Assembly (NCBI GenBank): GCA_029378245.1
Contig: JARKIF010000009.1
Coordinates: 620,001-684,000, forward strand
Direction: 5' to 3'
Source of the DNA: Roridomyces roridus
Taxonomy: Eukaryota; Basidiomycota; Agaricomycetes; Agaricales; Mycenaceae
DNA: 64,000 bases
Below the pieces are notes generated by a model. The model was not told the origin of the DNA, did not search any database, and worked only from the letters and a program-made list of their open reading frames with translations. The translations under genes were made by a program, and so were the position numbers. Shown here piece after piece: positions 10,832-20,870 of the stretch (positions are counted from its first letter, which is position 1; each line of letters opens with the position of its first letter).

Positions 10832-12594
10832 ATGGGGAGCACTTCTGGCCTCACTTTGACAGTCAACGAAGGCAGAGGCAGTCCGACCGGGTCTTCTGTC
10901 TTTGACCTCCCTACTCAGTCTGCAGGTCCTCATGCGGCTCCTCAAGCTCAACCAGCTCTTCTGGTTACCCCCTCTGACGAGACCACCTCCTACGTTCTTA
11001 TTTCCGGGGGCACAGGTGGCAACGCGATCTGCTCAGCTTTTGGTCCCGGCGCCTGCTACGTCCTCCCCGTTTCTGACGACGGTGGGTCATCCTCAGAGAT
11101 AATACGCGTTCTAGGCGGACCTTCGGTGTGTTCTCTGTCGTCCAGAACGCGTCTGGGCTCAAACCTAAAACAGATAGGAGACATACGGAGTCGTCTTGTG
11201 CGCCTTATTCCACCAGCGCCACCCGCGTCGCCCTTGGATGCCATCCGTACACTACTGGCGTACCGGCTTCCTGGGCATTACTCTGAGCGTGAGGCGCGCG
11301 ATGAGTGGCGGGATATCATCGAGGGTCGATCGCCTCTCTGGAACGGCATTCCAGCAGACCGCAAAGAGACTATCCGCGGCTTCCTTGTGCACTTCGAGAG
11401 CGAGCTCCTCAAACGTGCATCCAAAAACTTTACGTTTGTCAATGGCAGGTAAGGCGCCAATGTTGTACCCTCTTCTTGTCGCTCAATGGCGCAGTATCGG
11501 AAACTACTTCCTTGCCGCCGCTCAAGGATTCTTCCGATCCCTACCCGCATCCATTTTTCTCTTTTCTTCAATCACCAACAGTCAGGTATGCATTTTCCAT
11601 CTCTCGGAGAACAATATGACTAATGAAAAAAAATACAGGCGAACATTCTACCTGTCATCGTAACAAATCACACAGTGACCATCGCTGCAGAGCTCGAGAA
11701 TGGCGAGCGTCTCGTCGGGCAGTGCGAAATATCGCATCCAGTCGCTTCAACCTCTGCAGAAGGCAGCGCCCAGCCCCCCATGTCGCCCGAAGACGGCATG
11801 GGCGAGACTCACACCGCACAGCGCCGAAATGTGCTATTCGAACCAGCTTCCAAGGATGCAGAGTACCAGGCTCTTCCGTCGCGTATATCTCGTGCGTCGA
11901 TTTGCAGTTTGTTGAGCGGGTTTCGGTGAACAGCGTAGGCCTCTTTTATATGAACGCGTATGGTTTCGAGATCCATCCCACACCAAACGCGGATTATATC
12001 GCTTCTCTCGGTTCGCGAGATGTACTGGTGTACTCGATTGGGTCGCTCTGGACGAGGTATATCTGAAATCCATCTCGTTTGTTTGATTTTGATGTCTCTA
12101 GTATCATCCCTTGTCTCGCTTTGCGAGGCGTAGCTGCTGCCATTGCGCGCTCGCGGAGTCTGCGGGCTAAGATTCTGCTTCGTGAGTCCATTGGCACGTT
12201 TCCCTCTTCTCACACTAAGCCGCCTCCAAGTGAATTCCAAAAACGACCGCGAAACGGACGGATACACGGCCGTTGACTACATCAAAGCGATCGTAGGCAC
12301 GCTCAACGCACAGTACCGAGCACCTTCATTTGGACTGGCCTACGGCGGTGGTGCCAATACGACGTTTCCCGTTTCGTGCGTCGTCGGATTCTGCTTCGTT
12401 CTGAATACTAAATACTGGATAGTGCGTTCATTACAGACTTGGTGTATTTGAAGGGGACGCAGGTGCCGGTAGACTTGCGAGCAATCATGGCAATGGGTGT
12501 TCGATGCACCGAGGTCGATGGGGGTCCAAAAGCCATGTTTGACGCTGCAGGTGTGAAACGGGCGGTGGATGGAATTGTGGGATTGGAGCCATAA
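10832..12594 (+). CDS. CofD/UPF0052 (YvcK-like) family protein
   Basis: The protein carries the CofD/YvcK nucleotide-fold hallmarks: YVLISGGTGGNAICSAF, the acidic glycine loop VSDDGGSSSEIIRVLGG, IGDIRSRLVRL, ANILPVIVTNHTVTIAAEL, HPTPNADYIASL, VLVYSIGSLWTSIIPCLAL and a C-terminal AFITDLVYLKG. Prokaryotic relatives are CofD (2-phospholactate transferase of F420 synthesis) and YvcK/GlmR (carbon and cell-wall control, binding UDP-GlcNAc). Fungi lack F420, so the role here is unknown; UDP-sugar binding is a reasonable guess. About six introns of 46-60 bp restore frame, for example at PS/IGD near 11126 and SR/LFYMNAY near 11900. The start at 10832 is the first ATG before the Rossmann motif and leaves a 50-residue disordered N-terminus. 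The gene ends 82 bp from a convergent gene. Confidence 0.85.
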
Positions 12595-12676
12595 TCTACA
12601 AAGTACAATTTTGGCTGGTCATACATGTCGTGTCTCAAGAAGAACCCAGCAAGAAAACAATACAAATAAAAGGAAC

Positions 12677-13345
12677 TCAATCGTCGTAGTCGTCCAGACA
12701 GCAAGTTGAACAGCAGAAAATGGGCTCGAGCTGCCACCACCACCACTGCATTCTGTTAGCATTAGAAAGAGAGGCAACCAGGGAACGTACGTAGCGGTTC
12801 AGCAACCTTCCCGGCCATGGACCAAATACCGCGTCAACCTGGCGCGCAAGTCGCACCGCCTCGGCTTCCTCCTCCTCCTCATCGTCACACCACCCATCTT
12901 CGTAATACGCAGGGGGCGCGAGGAGCGGGGATGTCTCTGACGGTCGCGGCTTGCGTTTACGACCTGGACTCTGATTTTGGTTTTGGTTTTCACCCCCTTG
13001 CGATTGCTTGGGGCGATTCGCAGCGTATGCGAGAAGGGCGACGCGAGTGCCGAGGGTTCCCCACCCAGGCGAACAATTATCCGCCGTCGGTGTGGAGCGC
13101 AGCGGTGCAGAGATGGACGAAGAGCGGGACGAGTCTGATATGGAGGAAGTCGCGGACAGGCGACGGTTTGAGTGGCGGTGAGTAGAGCCAATACGGACTC
13201 TGGAACGAAAACGAACTCGACTGGAGCGAGTGGGCGTTTGAGGATTATCGTGGTCGTCGGGTTGTGTGAGTGTGAGGCCGCTGCTGCTCAGGGACTCTAT
13301 GTGAATGGAGATTTCATCATCTTCATCTTTCTTGCTGTTGTCCAT
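12677..13345 (-). CDS. Hypothetical acidic protein with Trp/Cys-rich C-terminus
   Basis: The frame is open on the minus strand from beyond 13345 to TGA 12677. I prefer the start MDNSKKDEDDE (13345) over an in-frame ATG 31 codons upstream because the extra leader is Cys/Ser-rich and poorly fungal-like. The protein is Ser/Arg-rich in the first half and has an ETSPLLAPPAYYEDGW motif, an acidic run (DDEEEEEAEAV), then FGPWPGRLLNRY and a tail with four Trp and several Cys (MQWWWWQLEP, CCSTCC). A 38-bp intron-like segment (GTACGT...GCTAACAG) lies before the Trp run, but splicing it would push the frame into the convergent CofD gene, so I leave it unspliced. No family is recognised. The Cys cluster might be lipidated. 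Confidence 0.5.
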   Translation of the reverse strand: MDNSKKDEDDEISIHIESLSSSGLTLTQPDDHDNPQTPTRSSRVRFRSRVRIGSTHRHSNRRLSATSSISDSSRSSSISAPLRSTPTADNCSPGWGTLGTRVALLAYAANRPKQSQGGENQNQNQSPGRKRKPRPSETSPLLAPPAYYEDGWCDDEEEEEAEAVRLARQVDAVFGPWPGRLLNRYVRSLVASLSNANRMQWWWWQLEPIFCCSTCCLDDYDD

Positions 13346-13633
13346 CTCGTCACACGACCAGAGCGTACAGTGCGACGAAAGGGAGCATAGAGACGGGGAT
13401 GAGCCTGAGGGAAAACGACAGATCAAGTCATGACGCAAATATGTGTGTGCGGGACCAAAGCGGCCATCTGGAGTGCGATCTGCTATACGACGCCAAAGTA
13501 TCTATTCAACTAAATCCAGTCCAATAGATTCCAAATTCAAGTTGCGGGACTTGGTCCGACGCGAGATAAGACAACGAGCACCTGAAGAATCAAAGTCGAG
13601 TGGACGCGTTGTTGAGTCCCAATCCATTTTACA

Positions 13634-13635
13634 TA
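13634..13635. repeat. Left TA target-site duplication of the MITE
   Basis: A TA dinucleotide flanks the left terminal inverted repeat and matches a TA right after the right repeat (14202-14203), as expected for Tc1/mariner/pogo insertion. Confidence 0.6.
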
Positions 13636-14201
13636 CAGTAGAGTCTCTCTTATGGAATACCATCATATGGAATAACCGTGGTATGGAATAGGATTTGGGC
13701 CGCTCCCGGGTCAGGAACAGCCAAATATTCCACTCACCGTCTTCTGGAATATGGAATAGGCTGCCGGTCCCATTATTCCACATCGCGATCGCCGAAAATG
13801 GCAAAATGAGGGTGTTTGAGTGATCTGGAGGTCGAAATCCAGCATTGTTCACTGATAACAATCAACTTTGTCGCTCTGGTGGCCATTGTCTCTCGCTGAT
13901 AGCTTGTTTGATCTCAATTCTGTGACCCCATCACATACTGATCCTGCTGATGGCAAGACCGTGGGCCTGTATTGCAGATGCGCTATGTGCTTGAGTCTGT
14001 CTAAACACACACACACACTCTCTCAGCATTGAAATGGCACGGGACTGGACAATATTCCGTATTTTGAGAATACCTTTGAATTTACAAAAAAAAAAAAAAA
14101 AAAAAATTCAAAAATAATCCATATATTCCATGTGGAATAACTGTCATATGGAATAGCCTTCGGACCCCTCCCGACAATATTCCATATGAGCAACTCTACT
14201 G
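13636..14201. mobile_element. 566-bp non-autonomous pogo/Tc1-mariner-like MITE
   Basis: The left end reads CAGTAGAGTC...TATGGAATA. The right end, reverse-complemented, reads CAGTAGAGTT...TATGGAATA, matching at 21 of the first 24 positions. TA lies on both outer sides. The element contains no transposase frame. Its inner ends are filled with repeated TATGGAATA-type words in both orientations, and it carries a (CA)n run near 14004-14018 and 21 A's at 14086-14106. TIRs starting CAGTAGAGTC with TA target duplication are typical of pogo/Fot-like elements in fungi. It sits between the 5' end of the acidic orphan and the 3' end of ARO2, disrupting neither coding region. Copies elsewhere in the genome are expected; none was found in this window. 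Confidence 0.8.
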
Positions 14202-14227
14202 TACTTACATTCTATAATTCCAATTCT

Positions 14228-15546
14228 TCAACTCCGCTTCGGAGGCATGACCATCGTCGGGGGCAACGTCGTTATGGGTGGAAGCAGCGCCGTCGCCGCC
14301 TGCCGACTCTTCTGTATCATCAACAAATCCATCGCCACCAATGCCGCCATCGCCTCGACAATGGGCACCGCACGCGGGACAACACATGGATCATGCCTTC
14401 CACGCGCTTCGAGAGAGCCTGGGGTCCCGTCGTATTGCGCCGTCTCCTGCGCTTGCGAGATGGTCGCAGGCGACTTGAAGCTCAGCCGGAAATACACGTC
14501 CTCCCCATTGGTGATTCCTCCCTGCACCCCGCCACTCCAGTTGGTCTCCGTACCGAGCGAGCCGTCGGGGCGTTTGCTGAACTTGTCATTGTGTACGCTC
14601 CCTGGGACCTCTGCTCCACGGAAGCCTGAACCGAACTCGAAGCCCTTTGTGGCGGGGATGGAGAGCATCGCATGGGCTAGAACAGCTTCGAACTTGTCAA
14701 AGACGGGTTCGCCGAGGCCAGTGGGGAGGTTGCGGATGACGCAGGTGACTGTACCGCCAATCGAGTCCGAGGCTGCTTTAGCACGGATGATACGCTGCAT
14801 AAAGATTAATGTTCCGTTGAGATAAGATAAGGATTTGGACGGACGTTCTTCATCCTCTCAGCAGTTTCAACGTGGGGGCACCGTGTGAGGTGCGCGTCGA
14901 CATCGGCACGGGAGACAGTCGAGAGCAGGCGGCGGTATTCAGCCGACAATGGCTCAGGCGCGTCGTCGTTGTCAGCATCGTCCACCGCGGAAGGATCCGT
15001 AACAGGGATGTGTATCTTGCCCACAGAGGAGACGAAAGCAACAATCTCGACGCCGTGTGCCAGCTTCAGGTAATGCTCTGCGATCGCTCCCGCCGCAACA
15101 CGTCCTAGTCGTATCATCAGATTGCATTAAAAATTAGTTGGAAAATAGAGCCTACCGACGGTCTCCCGAGCACTGCTGCGTCCACCACCACTGCTCGCCT
15201 TGACACCGTACTTTTCGAGATAGGTGTAATCCGCGTGGCTGGGACGAGGGTACAGGTCCGTCTCGGAGTAGTCGTGCGGACGCTGGTCCTCGTTGCGCAC
15301 AAGCAGCGCAATCGGCGTCCCAAGAGTGACGCCATGCTCAAGCCCAGATTGCAGATGAACACGATCCTTTTCGTTCCGGGGTGTCGTGAGATCGCTCTGT
15401 CCAGGTCTCCTGCGATCCAGCTGGACCTGGATGTCTTCGGCGGCGAGTTGAAGACCTGGAGGACATCCGTCTATGATTGCGCCGACCGAGGCACAGTGGC
15501 TCTCGCCGAAAGTAGTGACACGGAAGAGCTTGCCAAAGGTAGACAT
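14228..15546 (-). CDS. ARO2: Chorismate synthase
   Basis: This enzyme converts EPSP to chorismate, the last step of the shikimate pathway, using reduced FMN; fungal enzymes usually also carry NADPH:FMN reductase activity. Family motifs are complete: [18 protein letters not shown] near the N-terminus, [90 protein letters not shown] and a [18 protein letters not shown] block with the catalytic-region His/Asp. Two introns are clear, after ETVGR (about 15110-15160) and after ERMKN (about 14800-14850). Length is about 410 aa, normal for fungi. The start at 15546 reads [17 protein letters not shown], as in homologues. A perfect TGACTCA lies upstream at 15695. The MITE ends 26 bp past the stop. Confidence 0.95.
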
Positions 15547-15694
15547 GCCGGATTAGATTCTCTACAGAAGTAGGCGGGCCTTTTTGTGCTTCGAGGCGGG
15601 CTTTTGTGTGGGCCAGAGGGTACGGGATGAGGATCAACGAGAGGTGGCTCGTCGAGGTATCAATCGAAGTTTGGCGGAAAAACTGTTGTCCTTT

Positions 15695-15701
15695 GACTCA
15701 A
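15695..15701. promoter_or_regulatory. Gcn4/Cpc1-type site TGACTCA upstream of ARO2
   Basis: A perfect palindromic bZIP site lies about 150 bp before the ARO2 start codon, between ARO2 and the tail-to-head neighbour. In fungi this motif is bound by Gcn4/CpcA, which induces amino-acid biosynthesis genes under starvation. AP-1-like factors can also use related sites. Confidence 0.45.
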
Positions 15702-15819
15702 CTCCCGACCACATCGACAGACCGGCTAGATCGCAAGACGAGTATATGTACATTATGCTGGAATCTAGGAAAGTACAACTATTGGTGAATTAGTAGCAAG
15801 AAATCAGTCCTCCGAGTTG

Positions 15820-16905
15820 TCAAAAGAAATCGTCCTCGTCGTCTTCACCACCAAAGCGTGCCTTTTCCTTCTCCAACGCAGCCTTGCTCCACTTTGTAAT
15901 GTCCCAAGGACGACCACCATGCTCGATAGGCCCAGCAACTTCACGCAAAGTCTTCATCGCCTTGGACGCCTTCCATTCCTTCGCCGCGTCCTTGACATCA
16001 TCGTCGTCCGCCGACTGACGCGACTTTTTCTTCTTCTTCGGTAGCTCTTCCTCCTCCTCTTCCTCCTCCTCCTCCGAGTCGGCTGACTTGCCGAGGAAGA
16101 GCTTCTCCTTCACCGTCCCATCCATATCATTCCGTTCCAACACGCGCAACATGGCGCTCTGAAGGTCTTCCGCGCTCTTGTCGAAACCCAAGCCCGAGTA
16201 TTGCGTGATCACTGAGTGAGGAGGTCGTCAGGCAAGTTCAACCACGGAAGTTGACTAATGTACCTTTGGCAGACGTGCGCACGACGTTCTCCAAGTTACG
16301 CGCCGCGATGGGACGCGCGGGGCCGAGTTTATGAGGTTTGGCACCAGCTTCGAGTTCGAGGAGATAAGTCATCCACAGCGCCCCGAACGCGTCGTAGACC
16401 GCCTCGGCCAGCTCAGGGTCGTCGATTGCTATGATTTCATGAGATCAGACGCGCGACAAAGGGCCCGGGGGAAAAAACGCACTAGGGAACGCGTCGGCTG
16501 CCCCGCTGTTGCACATGTACAAGGTCAAGGCTTCGAGGCGGTGGAAAGTGCTCAGAGATAGCTTTTCGTTTTTGCTGGCAACGAGTTTGCCGATGGCTAG
16601 CATCTCTTTCTTGAGCTGTTGACGCGTCAGACAATATATGAATGCTATTTGAGACGGTAGGCGACGTACCAAGTCACAACAAGCGTAGCCAAAGTAGTCG
16701 TTGTAAATGTACAGCCTGATTCATGAGTGATGACGCGTCGAGAGAAGGAGGCCACTCACCCATGCGCGTCGGGGTCCCGTTTCTCTTCCTCCTTCTGCAA
16801 ACGCTCCACGTGCTCGAACGCGGCCTTGGACCACAGTTCTGTGGGGTGGTCGTTGACTTGGATGAAGCCATCTGGGATATTGGACTCTGACTCTGAGGCA
16901 GGCAT
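15820..16905 (-). CDS. Hypothetical helical protein with acidic tail
   Basis: Five exons join in frame from ATG 16903-16905: MPASESESNIPDGF... to DPDAHG, then LYIYNDYFGYACCDL, then LKKEMLAIGKLVASKNEKL...NSGAADAFP, then AIDDPELAEAVYDAFG...VVRTSAK, then VITQYSGLGFDKSAEDLQS to the stop at 15820. The last exon has a long Glu run followed by a basic KKKKK patch, then a conserved-looking C-terminus (EHGGRPWDITKWSKAALE and FGGEDDEDDFF). The middle is predicted all-helical. The acidic/basic tail suggests a nuclear or RNA/chromatin-associated protein, but I recognise no domain. Introns are 47-60 bp. Confidence 0.65.
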
Positions 16906-18310
16906 GGTGGTGAGTAAAAAGCTGAAAATGATTAGCTTTGTGATGGACGCGCGTTTTTTATCGGCAGAGATAAGATTAGATTGAAAGGGTGATAAGTACT
17001 ACAGGACAAATGGGTTTGATTTAGGTCGGGCGTTTTCCACGGGAAACATTACATTGCAGTGGTCAGAAGAGTGACGCAGGAGGAACGGCGAGTTGACGCC
17101 CCGCGGCCCAGATGCTGTGCTTTACCACAAAAATTCGGACGATGGTTAGCACCAACTGTTGTTTCGTCCTGAACAATCTTGATCTGAACCTTCGGCGGCG
17201 TCTGTCTGCCAGCGAGACATGCCTTGAAAGTTGATGGAAACAACGGTGCAGTTTGAACCTCGGGCATTCGAACTTTCGAAGAAGTCCTGAATCTGACGGG
17301 AGCGGAGGAGTCTATAATAACAGCATGTTGCGTCGTTTAAACATGCCGTCCTTGTGGTTGACCCAGACGAAAGGATTGACCCGCTCGAGCCATGTGTGCT
17401 TGCCCGTTTCTTGTTAATTAGGTCGGTCTGGGAATGAGATATTGGAAAGCGGCTGCAGTGAAGATGCCAATAAATGCTTCGAGGAGGAGGTGGGGTGGAG
17501 TTGGAGAGGAACAGACGACGTGCTATTTACTCCATTTCCTTGCATTTATCGGCCAGACGAACGATGCAAGTTATTGCGATCTTCTCGTAATCCACAGACC
17601 CAACCGCTTCCAAGTATACTTTGGCAAGGCGTGGAAACGGAACTTTGGCCCGGTGCGAAAGTCAAGCAACCATCCCAAGCGTCGAGTGAGTCAGATATCG
17701 GACCAAGCCACACGGGACGGGGTTTCGGGAAGTAGTAGTCCAGGACAGGGGATCCACGTCGACCAACACTGCTTGGGGTTCAATAAACGCCGCTGGTCCA
17801 GGATCATGTTCATAACTTGGTAAATGGAATGTGAACAATATAGTTAATTCGGAAAGTACCTGCATCTGCCAAGCGGCTACAACCCGGGAAACCTATCACG
17901 CACAATCGGATTTTGAGCGGGAAGCAAGCGCGGAGACATCATGTGCGGGTTGTGGGCGCACACTTGGCGCGCGGAGAACCGAAAGGCAGGAATCGTGCAA
18001 GGTCCAGGGCAATCAAGCAGGCGCGGGTCGAAAAAAAAAGATGGTTTGGCTGTGCAAGCTGCTCAAGAGTTTGGAGTTGCCAGTGAGACAAGCTTTCTCG
18101 TTGTGCGGCGGATGTTGAATTGGAGGGAGGTCCAAGGATCGTCGTTGCGCGTAGCCAGACGGTTAACGAGTTTCTAGCGACACTCTGTTCTGGATCGCCT
18201 AAGTATTAGCTATTTTGAGGAGCCCGTACGTGGTGACTGAATATGAATCAAAGAAAGATGCATAACCATTGGGCCACATTTTTGCAACCAGGGCCTAGAC
18301 CGCACAAAAT
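16906..18310. other. 1.4 kb without a supportable gene
   Basis: Several overlapping open frames of 60-130 codons exist on both strands (for example 17434-17823 plus), but none has motifs or good splice partners. The stretch may hold promoters for the flanking genes, an unannotated non-coding transcript or decayed sequence. A segment near 17363-17386 resembles one at 18388-18410 (both start GACCCAGAC and share GGATT), perhaps a small old duplication. Confidence 0.35.
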
Positions 18311-18364
18311 TGATCAATCACGGGCATCCTAATTTAGTTTTGATCAATCATCCCAATTTAGTTT
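18311..18364. repeat. Two-copy direct repeat in a promoter (TGATCAATCA...AATTTAGTTT)
   Basis: Unit 1 (18311-18340) and unit 2 (18341-18364) both start TGATCAATCA and end AATTTAGTTT. Unit 2 lacks six internal bases. The pair ends 54 bp before the ATG of the SAP30-like gene and could be a duplicated regulatory site. Confidence 0.5.
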
Positions 18365-18418
18365 CTCGCTTCTTCCCAACCTTCACATAGACCCAGACAA
18401 ACGGATTCGCCTGTGGTC

Positions 18419-19153
18419 ATGTCAGCGCCGCAGGTATCAGCAACAGGTTCCCGTTCGAGACCACAAGCCCGCAAGAAGGTCAACGACGACGCGGCCTACT
18501 TTGGTCCTCAGACAACCGCCGGCGCGAAACGACACGCGGCAGACAAGGCGGATGGAGAACCCCGTGTCAAGCGAAAGCGCGTGGATGCTCTGGCCACTGC
18601 AAGCCGCAGAGAAGCCGACCCTGATTCCAAGGTCTCCTTGGTGAGGGCAATTTTGGCCTGTCGGAAGATCACAATAGTTCTCTGATGTCCGAATCTCAAG
18701 GTGGAGTTTATCAAGATGCCCACACCAGGTACAGGCCTTTGGCAGACAGCGCTCATACTAAGACGAAACACAGTGCTTTACCGCTACCTGTCACAGTTTG
18801 ACCTCATACCTGAAGTGCACCCTTCGCCCGGGCTTGCGAATGACCCGCCTCCTCCGGCTGTGTTGGACCAGCCCCAGAGACAGCCGTCGCGGGGACCCAG
18901 CCCCCCGGCGCTGACAACACCTGCCAACCGCCCACGACGTGAATCTAAAGATCAGACGCGTAGACGTAGTTCACGTTTTGAGGAGGAAACTCCAAGTCGT
19001 GCACCAATCTTTGCCGATATCGACGATTTGCACGGTGTGCTGGCCGGTATTGCGGAGAGACACTTCAGAGAAATGGCCATAAACGGACGTGATGTCGATA
19101 TACTGGCCGTCTTTATGTCTTCAGTAGAAAAGGCCAAAGGGGGAAAACGATGA
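18419..19153 (+). CDS. SAP30/Sin3-binding-domain-like protein
   Basis: Three exons join from ATG 18419: a basic, Ala/Lys-rich N-terminus with PRVKRKRVDAL (nuclear-localisation-like), then VEFIKMPTP, then VLYRYLSQFDLIPEVHPSP onward to TGA at 19151-19153. The segment VEFIKMPTPVLYRYL-QFDL resembles the SAP30 C-terminal Sin3-binding helix pair, in which a short acidic/hydrophobic lead is followed by LxRYxxxxxL. If correct, the protein would be a subunit of a Rpd3/Sin3 histone deacetylase complex. The C-terminal FADIDDLHGVLAGIAERHF block also looks conserved. Introns are about 60 and 47 bp. The family assignment is moderate: length and nuclear composition fit, but the domain match is by eye only. 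Confidence 0.6.
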
Positions 19154-19404
19154 GTCTCTGATGTACAGTCGCGATTGGATAGTATTTACGCTTCATCTCC
19201 CTGGCTACCAAACCGACAATGCCGAATGACCACCAATAAAAGGCTCCCTTTGTGACACCTTCCAATCAGTTCCCCACTCACTTTCTCCCCCTTCGTTGTT
19301 CTTTCGCAGCCGTGCTGCCTGGTCCCCGTTCAGTCCTCAGCTCACGTATCACGGCCTCCCCCATAATCCACATTCTTTCCTCGTAGATTTTTGAGAAATC
19401 CAGT

Positions 19405-20870
19405 ATGCAGTTCACCACAGCTTTCTCCGCGCTCCTCGCCGTCCTTCCCCTCATGGCCTCTGTCAACGGCCTGTCCACCCGTGCAGGTATGCTCCCATCT
19501 CGCTCACTGCGTCTCTTTTCTCACTCTCTATAGCTGCTGCTGCGTCTGCCCAGGCGCTCCAGGACTCGCTCACTTTGGACCCTAACATCATCCAGACCAC
19601 GGGCACTGGCCAAGAGCCACCGGTTGCTGGCCAGGCCTCTGCTCTGACGTCCAAGAACAACTTTGCCAACATCTGCTCGCTTGGTCTCCCTAACGTCCCC
19701 ATCACGAACGGTCTCCAGTTGACGGGCGGTTCTTGCAACCCAATTCCCATTGGCAACATTCCCTCCATCCAGAACGTGCCCTCTAGCAAGTTCCGTGAGT
19801 GTCCGTTCTATTTTTTCTGTGCTATTTTCAAACATTCTCGTTCAGAGACCCCGACGAACGGTCAAACTCTGGCGGCGAACACTCCCTTCAACGTCACCCT
19901 CGCCGTGAAGAACATCCAGATCGGTACCTTCACGGCCGCGACGGAGACCTACTACGCGAACCCCCAGACGCTCAACAGTGCCGGTCAGATCATTGGCCAC
20001 ACCCACATTGTCATTGAGCAGATTGACTCGCTCGCGTCGACCACCGTCACCGACCCGCTCAAGTTTGCGTTCTTCAAGGGTGTCGATGACGCTGCGGATG
20101 GCAACGGCCAGGTCACAGTTCCCGTCACTGCTGGTCTTGCCGCTGGTGTCTACCGCATGGGCACGATCATGTCGTCCGCCACCCATCAGCCTGTCATTGT
20201 CGCCGTCGCTCAGCACGGTATCGTTGACGATGTCATCTACATGGTGAGTCAATCTAGAGCACTGGATCGTGAAGTTGCTGATGAATGTGTTGCTAGACGG
20301 TGTCGGACAGCGGTGCCGCGGCTGCTAGCGGTGCCGGTGCTGCGGCTGCTGCTAGCGGCGCTAACAATGCTGGTGCTGCTGTACGTTTTTTCTGTCCACT
20401 TGACTTGTGCGTGCTAATCTTTTGTTAGGCTGGTTCTGCCGCTGCGGGCTCTGCCGCCGCCGGCTCTGTACGTTTTATTCGTCCACTCCACTTCTGCGTG
20501 CTCATTTTTTGTTAGGCTGCTGCCGGATCTGCTGGTAAGGCTGCCGCTGCCGCCGCTGCATCCTCGAGTGCTGCAGCTGCCGCGGCTGCTTCTACTGGAG
20601 CGGCTGCTGCCACCGCTGCGCCTGCCACTGCCGCCGCTGTACGTTAATTTTCCGCTTTTCACTTCGCCGTCCTAATCCTTTCTCAGGCCAGTAAGGGTAC
20701 TGCCACCGCCAACAAGGGCGCTGCTGCTGCCACCGCCGCAAAGGGTACCGCTGCCAACAAGGGTGGTTTTTCAAAGGGCGGCTTCGGCAAGGTGCGTCAA
20801 CTTGATTCAATTGTGTTCTTACCTCTGACTCTTCCTCCAGGGCAAGCGTTTCTCGCGCTCCCGGCTTTGA
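19405..20870 (+). CDS. Secreted protein with alanine-rich C-terminal tail
   Basis: A signal peptide (MQFTTAFSALLAVLPLMASV) precedes a conserved globular domain: NICSLGLPNVPITNG, GSCNPIPIGNIPSIQNVPSS, TFTAATETYYANPQ, GQIIGHTHIVIEQIDSL, FAFFKGVDDAADG and HQPVIVAVAQHGIVDDVIY. This pattern recurs in secreted proteins of many basidiomycetes, sometimes misleadingly named ribosomal protein S17. I know no demonstrated function. After it comes an Ala/Ser/Gly repeat tail interrupted by three similar 48-bp introns, then a basic end (GKRFSRSRL). At least seven introns are needed. The Ala-rich tail may be a flexible wall linker; no GPI signal is evident. A G/T-poor leader with TTTCTCCCCCTTC precedes the ATG. 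Confidence 0.78.
20381..20686 (+). repeat. Tandem intron-exon duplication in the alanine-rich tail
   Basis: Introns at 20381-20428, 20468-20515 and 20639-20686 are each exactly 48 bp and start GTACGTT. The first two align without gaps at about 40 of 48 bases and the third at about 32 of 48 to the first. Intron 1 to intron 2 spacing is 87 bp (48 + 39-nt exon). The exons between them encode Ala/Gly/Ser repeats, so a unit of intron plus exon seems to have been duplicated. Confidence 0.75.

Noticed and set aside
12696..12733. 38-bp intron near the end of the acidic orphan
   Set aside because: The ends look good, but splicing shifts the frame into the convergent CofD gene, giving an implausible long antisense tail.
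14004..14106. CA microsatellite and 21-A run as independent features
   Set aside because: Both are inside the MITE and are better described as part of it.
16906..18310. Genes in the 1.4-kb gap (129-codon and 95-codon plus frames)
   Set aside because: No motifs, no convincing splice partners and strongly overlapping frames on both strands.
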